A DNA stretch of 64,000 nt from Portulaca oleracea (taxonomy: Eukaryota; Streptophyta; Magnoliopsida; Caryophyllales; Portulacaceae): contig CM055890.1 in assembly GCA_029582165.1 (NCBI GenBank), positions 6,013,787 to 6,077,786 on the forward strand, in the 5' to 3' direction. Position 1 is the first letter of the stretch; every line of letters begins with the position of its first letter. The notes below the pieces were generated by a model. It saw only the letters and a program-made list of their open reading frames with translations. It was not told where the DNA came from and did not search any database. Both the position numbers and the translations under genes were made by a program. This document shows positions 56,552-64,000 of the stretch, one piece after another.

Positions 56552-58377
56552 TGTAGACACTGGGATTTGGTACATGAATATATAGCATATCTATATAAAA
56601 TAAAGCAAAAATAAAGAAGAAGAAATCGGTCGATAAGTTGATTTAGACACTGGATTTTAGCATAGATTTTATATACTTTTAAATGTAATTTTTATTATTT
56701 CTTTTTTATGTATTTCTAGTTAGAAAATTAGGAAATTAGAAAATAAGGGAAGGCCAAGCCATGCAAGTCACGTGCCAAGAGGTCTCAAGTTCAAATCATA
56801 ACAAAAGCATCCAAAAACATGCCAAATGCATCAAATAAAACACATATCGTCCAGGTGTGAATAGGGGAATTTAGCATGTGTTTTATACATATTTCTACCG
56901 TCCAAGAATACATGAACCAAGTTGGATTCATCCATCCTCCCATTGTTGGCTGATCGGCCTTTAAGAGGGTTCACACATAGGTTAATTCACCAGGTTCTAC
57001 CGTCCACCCAAAGACACCCCCCTTGCCACCATGATTTTCTGTGCTTGTTGACTGGTTGCTACGAATGACGAGAATGCATGCACATGTATCTTCAAGCCTC
57101 TCCCTTCTAAAGCCTATAAATATCTCCTCTTGTTGAAACTAAATTCACCAACTCATCACTAATTCTTCTCCTACATTCTCATCCTCCATCTCTTAATTCT
57201 CTCATTTCTCAAATCTCTCCATTCTTATCATTATTCTACCACCCTTTTTTTCTATCGCCTTTCCACCATTTTCCTACCATCCTAATCTCCATATATTCAC
57301 TTTCTTAAGCCTATAGTCTATAGTCATAGTCTATCCATCCTAAATCCCTACATAGTCTATCCATCCTAAAAACCCATAAAAAAGTCCTTTTTCCTACATC
57401 TTTTCTATCATCTTTCTAGTACATACTTACTGTTACCATCACCATTTCCATACCCTCCTATACCTCCAATTTATTAGTTCTATCCTATTCTTCCATCTTT
57501 CTTCCATAAATCCCTAAAAACTCCATAAAAATCCTACCTTTCTACTATTTAAGACACCACTAAAAGAGTATTTTCCTACCCTTTTCTCACCCCCTTTTCC
57601 ATCCACTTCTCCATCCACACATTTGGCACTATTTTGGCACATTCAAAAGGAGTATTCAAGGCTTTCCTCTAAAAGACACAATGTAAGCTTTTAATTATTT
57701 CTCTTTTATGTAAATAAAGTGTTATATATTTTCCTTCAATTTCATGTTGCATGTTCAATGAAGTAATTTTATAAAGTTCTTATTTATCTCTCTTCCAAAC
57801 TTTATCAAAAGCATACTTAAAACTTTTAGTAGAGTCTTTCCTTTTGTGAGAGGCGAACTCAAAAGGTTCCTACCTTTCGAGTTCGTAGCCTTACCCCTAG
57901 ATCCATTCTTGGTTTTTGCAGGCGGAGTCTTTCTTGTTTTCTTTTTGGTTTTGTCTTGGCTTTTCCCTTAAAAAGTCGGGTGGCGACTCCCATTTCGAAC
58001 CAAAAACACATCGGAGATTGCATAAACTATGGTGAAACATGGTTTTACAATGTATCGATACAACATTAGGGCATTCTTTGTATATTTCTAAATAATATTT
58101 ACATAATCGCTTTCTTCTGAGCCTAACATTCTAATGAGCAAATTAGGTTAAATTTAGAAGAGTTTGGAACTAGTGGGTGTTCACTCTTAAAGTTTTAATT
58201 CAACGACTCATAAAATGTATAAGTAACGGGAAAGTGATTTTACAAGATATTATTCATGAAATATACGATTAATTCCTTAAAGAGTGTTCAAAGGTTAAAC
58301 CCCAGCACAAACCTCCAAATCACACCCCAATCCGCGTGGACGTTCTGAAGCCCAAACGGTGAGGAAAAATGTCTACA
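56552..58377 (+). repeat. 3' LTR of the Tat/Ogre-like element
   Basis: 1826 bp from TGTAGACACTGGG to ATGTCTACA; the termini form an inverted TGTAGAC/GTCTACA. A TATA-like CCTATAAATA occurs near 57112. A TGGCGACTCC word (57981-57990), which resembles a tRNA-Arg primer site, lies inside the LTR rather than after it, as in the family's other LTRs. After 58377 the sequence continues as the gag of a different (Tekay-like) element. Confidence 0.8.
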
Positions 58378-59120
58378 GGTAGCTGACCCCAAGGTGTTTA
58401 AAGATTGGATCAGGGAAACTAAAAAGATCTTTGACGCAACCTGTTGCCCCAAGGAGCTGAGGGTGAACTTTGCTGCATACCATCTGAAGAGGGAGGCTGG
58501 TCTATGGTGGGCCAGTGTGAAGAAGAGACAAAATAAACTGAGTTTTGATTGGAGCCATTTTAAGGGAATGTTGAAGGATCGGTTCTATCCCATGTCCTTT
58601 CAGTAGACTAAAGAGAGGGAATTTATGGACCTACGCTAAGGGGAGCTTAGTGTGCTCGACAACTCTGCCAAGTTTACGGAGTTGCCCCGGTTTGCACATG
58701 TTTTTGTGTCCAATGAACAATTAAGGATTGATCGCTTTGGGGAAAGTTTGAACTGCAAGATCCAAGACCGGATGTCATCGTGCACCAACACCTCCTATCA
58801 AGACATGGTGGACGTAGCCCTTAATGTGGAAAGGGTGATGCACAATATAGAAAGGCAACTTGGCACTCAGGGGCTCAAGAGGAAGGAACCACCTCGTTCA
58901 ACCCTCCCCCACCCTATCAGGAAAAGAGGATTCCCTCCAACAATAGGCAGGGAAATTAGTTTTCAGGACGTGTACCCTCGAATGTTCTGACATGTCGGAA
59001 TTGTTCGACTTGGTCATTTCGCTTGGGATTGTAGAATGGGAGGGCTTGTGAAGGGAGGATGCTTCAAGTGTGGGAGCCCACAACATCAGACAAGGCAGTG
59101 CCCTCAACTAACCTAAGGGG
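58378..59120 (+). pseudogene. Tekay-like gag with intact CCHC knuckle
   Basis: 'DPKVFKDWIRETKKIFDATCCPKELRVNFAAYHLKREAGLWWASVKKR' and 'FDWSHFKGMLKDRFYPMSFQ' form the retrotransposon gag domain (58390-58604). After a stop, 'ELPRFAHVFVSNEQLRIDRFGESLNCKIQDRM...YQDMVDVALNVER' continues it (58652-58990). A CCHC knuckle 'CFKCGSPQHQTRQC' is readable near 59060-59101 in a shifted frame. N-terminal gag residues lie on the far side of the Tat-like insertion or are lost. Confidence 0.75.
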
Positions 59121-59310
59121 GTTATAATAATGGGAATAATGGAAACCAGAGAGCCTTGTCTTCAACTTATCAGAACTGGGGAAGCTATAATGACAATCAA
59201 AGGCCCCAATAGCAGAACCGGGGTGGTCCAGGTGGAAATTAGGCAAATCAGGGAAGGCCAACTAAAGCATCTCGCCAGCAGCAATAAGCACAGCATAACC
59301 CGGAGGATGG

Positions 59311-59538
59311 ATGTACGTAATGAGGAAGGATGAGGTTGAGAATGAAACGGACGTCGTGACTGGCACCTTCTTTCTCTATCACTACAATGTCTCTGTTTTA
59401 TTTGATTCTAGTGAAAGTCATTCCTTCATTAGTCGGGCAATAGTAGAAAAAGCTAAGATGAAACCCGCGGAGGATAGTAAGCCTTTGTCGGGAGCTTTAT
59501 TGAAGGGGGATACCGTTTTAATATGGGGAATGGTATAA
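59311..59538 (+). pseudogene. Tekay-like aspartic protease, active site altered
   Basis: 'DVVTGTFFLYHYNVSVLFDSSESHSFISRAIVEKAKMKP' matches the chromovirus protease ('...VVTGTF...VLFDSGATHSFIS'). The catalytic D-S-G reads D-S-S, which should abolish activity. The frame ends early at 59538. Confidence 0.75.
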
Positions 59539-59759
59539 AGAGTGTCGTATAGTTATAGTAGGTCAGAAATTTGATGCAGACCTATATATGTTGGACTGAA
59601 TGGAGTTTGACATTATTTTGGGGATGGATTAGTTAGCAAAACATAGGGCCCAGATAGATTATCACAAGAAGAAGGTGACTCTAAATGATATGCATCTTGT
59701 TATAACCCCCTAAGGATCATCTCCGCCCTCAAGGCACAAAGGTTGTTGGGCCAAGGATG

Positions 59760-61200
59760 CGAGGGGCTTTTATGCAACGTAATTGGCACCAAGGTGGAGT
59801 AGCCTACTATCGAGAGCATCCCGGTTGTTCAGGATTTTCCCGATGTGTTTCAAGAGGAGATTTTGGGGATGCCCCCCACCAAGGGAGGTGGACTTTTCCA
59901 TTGACCTGGAGCCAGGGGCTGCCCTTGTCTCTTAGGCCAGTATCAAATGGTGCCCCCGGAGCTTAAGGAGTTGAAGACTCAGCTGGATGAGTTGTTAGAA
60001 AAGGGGTACATTTGACCCAACACATCACCATTAGGGGGGTCTCGTACTGTTCGTGAAGAAAAAGGATGGTAACATGAGGCTATGCATCGACTATCAAGAG
60101 CTAAATAAGATCACCATCAAGAATTGATACCCCTTAGCTCGCATCAATGACATTTTTGACCAGTTATGGGATGCAACAGTGTTCTAAATGATAGACCTAA
60201 GATCAGGTTATCATCAGTTAAGGATTTGGGAGGAAGCTACTTCTAAGACTACCTTTTGAACTCGGTATGACCATTATGAGTTCGTAGTAATGTCGTTCGG
60301 GCTCACGAATGCCCCAACCACCTATATGGATTTAATGAACCGAGTGTTACACCCGCTTTTGGGCAAGTTTGTGGTGGTGTTCATCGATGATAATTTTGTA
60401 TACTTGGGAACACGGGAGGAGCATGCAGATCGCTTGAAGGAAGTGTTGACAACTGTGCGAAGCAACGAGATCTACGCAAAGTTCAAGAAGTGTGAGTTCT
60501 GGTTCGAGTGGGTTGCATTCTTAAGGCACGTGGTATCTAAGGAAGGAGCGGTAGTAGATCCCCAAAAAGTGGAGGCAATCACAAAGTGGCCAACACCAAA
60601 GAATGTCACAGAAGTTAGGAGTTTCTTAGGTTTGGCAGGCTATTATAGGAAGTTCGTAAGGATTTCTCAAAGATCACTACCTCGTTGACCAATCTGACTA
60701 GGAAATCGATAAAATTTGCATGGTCGAAAAAAATGTGAACAAGCCTTCCAAGAGTTGAAGCAGAGGCTTACCTCATCCTCTATCCTCGCTTTGCCACAAG
60801 GGAATGAAGGCTTTGTAATTTACAGTGATGCATCATACGGTGGATTGAGTTGTGTTCTAATGCAAGGTGGAAAAGTGATTGCATATGCATCAAGGCAGCT
60901 GAATAATCACTAGGAGAACTACCCCACCACGACTTGGAGCTAGTTGCGGTAGTATTTGCACTTAAGATTTGGAGGCACTACCTCTATGGTGTGTACTGCG
61001 AGGTTTCACCAACCATCAAAGCTTAAAATATCTATTAACGCAGAAGGAATTGAACATTAGATAGACTCGGTGGTTCGAATTCTTGAAGGACTACGATTTA
61101 AATTTCCCATACCATTCTAGGAAGGCAAATGTGGTGGCAGATGCCCTAAGTAGAAGACCCTACCCTGCGATAAACCACTTGCTGATGGTACTGCATGAAC
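59760..61200 (+). pseudogene. Tekay-like reverse transcriptase and RNase H, broken
   Basis: The N-terminal RT is scattered over frames ('IPVVQDFPDVFQEEILGMPP', 'LKELKTQLDELLEKGYI', '[15 protein letters not shown]'). The best-preserved part, 60290-60688, reads '[40 protein letters not shown]...[62 protein letters not shown]', keeping the catalytic FIDD. RNase H follows with '[31 protein letters not shown]' (60810-60910) and '[13 protein letters not shown]' (about 61123-61160). Stops and shifts separate the parts. Confidence 0.8.
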
Positions 61201-61405
61201 TGTGTGAGGAGTTTAGGAGGTAAGAGCTTAACGTGGTGACACCAGGGAGAAGGGTTATGTTAAATGCCATAGAGCTACAACCTGCTCTCTCATAAGAGAT
61301 CCAAAGTGCTCGAGAGCTGGATTTACAACTTGTAAAGATACGAGAGGAGGTTTCGCAAGGAAAGGCACCTTGATTTGTTATTCATGAGGACGGGACGCTT
61401 CAACT

Positions 61406-61732
61406 TCTAAAAGGAGAAGAGGGGGTACTGGGCAGATTGAGGAGAGAGAGAGAGCGCAGAGGGGGGATGCGTACATTAAAGGAGAATAGGGGGTACAGGG
61501 TATTGGGTGGAGAGAGCAACAATTATATGGTAGGACCGAGTGTACATAGCATGGTACACTCGGTATATATATGGGTAGGCTTTATATACACTTCATGTGA
61601 GATTTCATTCCTTATCACGCGTATATTATTCGATCATATCTTTCATTAGTCAAATTTTTTCCTTATTGCACTGCCGTCGTGTTCTTGCTTGGTCAATTGT
61701 ACTGCTAGCGCCGTCACTTATGCATATTAAGT
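61406..61732. promoter_or_regulatory. promoter-like region with perfect 11-bp inverted repeat
   Basis: A GA-rich stretch is followed by ACCGAGTGTAC (61535-61545) and its exact reverse complement GTACACTCGGT (61554-61564), then TATATATA (61563-61572) and a second TTTATATAC near 61580. It could be an LTR U3 or the promoter of the frame at 61733. No terminal repeats were defined. Confidence 0.35.
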
Positions 61733-61973
61733 ATGGTAGAACAAACAATCGAACAAACCGATAATATCATAATTGATGCTGGGAACCTATTGATCGAGCA
61801 ATTGCAGATGGAGGGCGAATCAAGCATGAATATACTTAAAGGACATTCGTTGGATGGTGGAGAAGATGCAACCTTTCACCATGATTTTAATACCTTCAAT
61901 AATGAAGATACCATCGACGAACTCAATAATGGCGGAGAAACTGTGAACCATCAAGAAGACGTTCCTGAATTAG
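61733..61973 (+). CDS. possible first exon of an acidic protein, FAR1/FRS-like end
   Basis: From ATG 61733 the frame encodes about 80 acidic residues ('MVEQTIEQTDNIIIDAGNLLIEQLQMEGESSMNILKG...NHQEDVPELG'), then a splice-donor-like TTAG|GTAAAC at 61973/61974. Acidic N-terminal exons ending just before the conserved 'G(M)EF' of the FAR1 DNA-binding domain are common in FAR1/FRS proteins and related Mutator transposases. This resemblance is weak and no downstream FAR1 exon is seen by 64000. It may be an orphan exon, with composition unlike the surrounding repeats. Confidence 0.3.
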
Positions 61974-63490
61974 GTAAACAGTAACCAATGATATTGCAAT
62001 AAGTATGCATTGGAGTGTGATAATTGCGTTTTATGACTATGTTTTTGGGGGTTTTCAATAGTGAATTAGGGATAATTTTGTGTGTGAACCTTGATTTTTA
62101 TTCCAATTTCCCTACTACACTTGGTGTTGTTGTTTTTGATGTGAATTTGTAGGTTTTGAGGCCAAAACACCAACTTTCTCTCAACTTCAGGCAAGAGTGA
62201 ATATACCACGGACCTCTACATGTCAAACTTAAACCGTGGTACAAATTTGGGACGGAAAGGAGTAAGGAATGGCCAGTAGCAGCCACCACGGGCAACCCGT
62301 GGTGGTGGCCACGGTCTGTGGTGGTTCTGCTCCTTGTGCCCAGCTCAGATTCGCGAAGGAAAGAAGAAAGAAGTGGGACAGTGGCAACCTCGGGCAGCCC
62401 GTGGTGATCACCACGGTCTGTGTACGGACTGTACGGACCGAGGCGGACTGCCTATGCAGATCGGTTGTTTTTGCGAGTAGAAAAAGAAGGAAGCGACGGT
62501 TTTTCCAGAGGGGTCATTATCTATCAGTTTTCCTTCATTCTTTGGTCGTAAAGGAGAGAAAAGAGAGCCCTAATACTTCCATTCTACTCCTCTTCCCCAC
62601 CATCAAGATTCAAGATCGAATCGATTCAAGAGAAACCAAGATCAAGATTAACAAAGGAAAGGAGCGAGTTCGCGGAGAAGGTTTCTACCCCGAGATCGAA
62701 AGACTCGACGGGTTGTATTCTTCGCAATTCTATTCTTTCTTTTCGATTTCCTTCTTAGTTTTGAGATTCGATTATGATGTTTGGAACTTGTTTTGCATTT
62801 TCATTGAATATGAGTGAGTAGATTTCTTGAATTCTAGGGTTTTGCAACCCGAAACAATGTAGTTTTGATTGATTGTTATTAGTTTGTCCATGAATTCTTG
62901 ATTAGAATCAATAGAAGGTTGTGTTTTCCATGTTTATGAGTGTTCTTTAGGCCTGGAATGCTTGTAATTTGAGATTAACATGAGAAGTACTGAAAGGTGA
63001 ATTAGGGTAATCTGACTATCAACCTGTCTACCTAGGTTTGCGAAAGTTGAGAAAGGAGTAGTGAACGAGGGAATCATTAGATAACCTGACTTCTAAGACC
63101 TTCAATTCTGTTTAACCTAAAAGGCATACGAAAGTTGTTGATTAGGTTGTTTAGAATAGTCCTATTTAGCATCGAAAGGGCGACAGGACTCAGAGGTTGT
63201 CGATTCTTGATTCATTCTTGAATGTATGATTGTGCAGGCTAGGTTTTAGTAATCGAACTCGTTGTTAGGGTAGCATCTCCCTAGAAGTCTTTCTCTATTG
63301 ATAGATTCTTTGATTTATTTTTCCCTGCTTTATTAGTTTAATTAGTTGTTAAACCTTTTCCAAAACCAAAAACCTTATTAGCTTAGCAATCGTGATAGAG
63401 ATTAGTTTATTGAGCTGCTAATTGAGTCCCTGTGGGATCGACCTTGACGTGCTACTTCGTACACCGTGCGCTTGCGGCCCTGTCAGAGTG
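61974..63490 (+). repeat. gypsy-LTR-like non-coding block with CCACGG palindromes
   Basis: Contains clusters of CACGG/CCGTG palindromes (62280-62420), a CT/AG-rich transcribed-leader-like region (62560-62720), and close to its end the phrase GTCCCTGTGGGATCGACCTTGAC...GTGCGCTTGCGG (63427-63478). Such phrases are typical of the end of some Ty3/gypsy LTRs (Athila-like). LTR termini were not identified. The 182-codon frame at 62269-62817 is not supported by any domain. Confidence 0.4.
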
Positions 63491-63519
63491 CTTGATTACT
63501 GCATCAAAGATGTGAAAGT

Positions 63520-64000
63520 ATGCATTACATATTGCACCAAATCTGAGCGTTATGAATTCTTGAGTTTGAATATTGCGTTGATGTATCGCAAGAATGCATT
63601 CGATTTAGAGAAAAAAATGCACTACGCAGTGGAAAGTTTATCAACGAAACATAAAGAGTTTATTTTGCTACACTCGTATCTAGGTAATAATGCACCAAAT
63701 CTGAGCAAATATGCATTGAATAAGGGAAAGTATGCATTGCTTAATGGAAATTTTATCAACAAATATGAATTCTTGTGTTTGAATAATGCGTTGAGGTTTC
63801 CGAAGTATACAGTCGATTTGGGAAAACATGCACTATGTAGGGGGAAAATTTATCACCGAAACATATTTCGTTTATTTTAATACTCATATCTAGAAAATAA
63901 TGCGTCAAAATTGGGAAAATCTGCATGGAAATAGGGAAATTATGCGTTGCATAATAAAAAAAATTTCAACACTATATGAATTCTTATATTTGAGTAATCC
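63520..64000. repeat. ~212-bp tandem (satellite-like) repeat, continues off right edge
   Basis: The phrase (T/A)TATGAATTCTTG(A/T)GTTTGAAT(A)-TGCGTTGA recurs at 63551, 63764 and 63975, giving periods of 213 and 211 bp. Within units, words like TATGCATTG, AAATTTTATCAAC and CTCGTATCTAG(G/A)-AATAATGC align between copies. At least two and a quarter units lie in the window. The long frame at 63422-63880 is a translation of this repeat and is not called a gene. Confidence 0.8.

Larger units (their letters stand above)
58378..61405 (+). mobile_element. Tekay-like Ty3/gypsy interior, truncated both sides
   Basis: In order: gag, zinc knuckle, protease, reverse transcriptase and RNase H, up to the start of the integrase region ('ELDLQLVKIREEVSQGKAP', about 61312-61370). 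The left side begins mid-gag at the LTR end of the Tat-like element, which therefore inserted into this gag. The right side loses all similarity near 61405, so integrase and chromodomain are missing. Frameshifts and stops occur throughout. Confidence 0.78.

Noticed and set aside
62269..62817. 182-codon open frame
   Set aside because: It runs through palindromic CACGG clusters and AG/CT-rich LTR-like sequence, with no recognisable domain.
63422..63880. 152-codon open frame
   Set aside because: It overlaps the ~212-bp tandem repeat; similar segments recur within it because the DNA repeats. No domain is visible.

Overview
This is nuclear DNA from a flowering plant. It is AT-rich, its recognisable host proteins are plant-specific (two copies of a DUF1645-type gene), it carries intron-bearing tRNA-Tyr relics, and its repeats belong to plant lineages: Ty1/copia, Ty3/gypsy (Tekay-like and Tat/Ogre-like), L1-type LINEs, Stowaway and Mutator-like MITEs, and Cassandra. 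I cannot name the species. No bacterial operon, CRISPR array or phage gene is present. Almost the whole window is nested, decayed transposable elements, and only one gene looks fully intact and host-derived.

Layout. 1-5925: minus-strand Ty3/gypsy 5' LTR (about 3.1 kb) with its primer-binding site, split by a young 2.36-kb copia element that keeps only gag-protease. 5985-6611: three decayed tRNA-Tyr copies about 270 bp apart. 7981-13272: nearly full-length but frameshifted L1-type LINE (minus). 14484-17110: truncated copia remnant (minus). 18593-18827: Rho-N/SAP-like gene fragment. 20229-20972: large palindrome made from a gypsy tail. 21509-23474: three small DNA elements (hAT-like, Stowaway, and a Mutator-type MITE with a 9-bp target duplication).

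23730-33691: a duplicated DUF1645 gene. The first copy has one in-frame TGA and the second is open. Between the copies lie a UBN2-type gag retroelement, two LTRs of a TGTAGAC family, a Stowaway MITE and a solo Cassandra LTR carrying 5S rRNA-derived sequence. 34478-40279: a 5.8-kb element with about 1.3-kb terminal inverted repeats, largely built of short GATGTCC/GGACATC repeats, each arm carrying an inward-facing promoter-proximal start codon and splice donor. This is the most unusual structure here.

40793-46570: a LINE tail split by a 5.4-kb non-coding LTR element (LARD-like) with perfect target duplications. 47091-47950: 5'-truncated LINE with an open RNase H. 48114-58377: remains of a Tat/Ogre-like element with tandem-repeat leader, stop-riddled gag and repeat-rich 3' region but no pol; its right LTR ends inside the gag of a Tekay-like gypsy element (58378-61405). 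61406-64000: an orphan first exon, a gypsy-LTR-like block, and a roughly 212-bp tandem repeat running off the right edge.

The nesting gives relative ages. The copia gag element is younger than the gypsy LTR it sits in, the TGTAGAC solo LTR is younger than the UBN2 element, the LARD is younger than the LINE tail, and the Tat-like element is younger than the Tekay body. The only likely host function is the DUF1645 pair, whose duplicated upstream regions share TGACG and W-box-like motifs.
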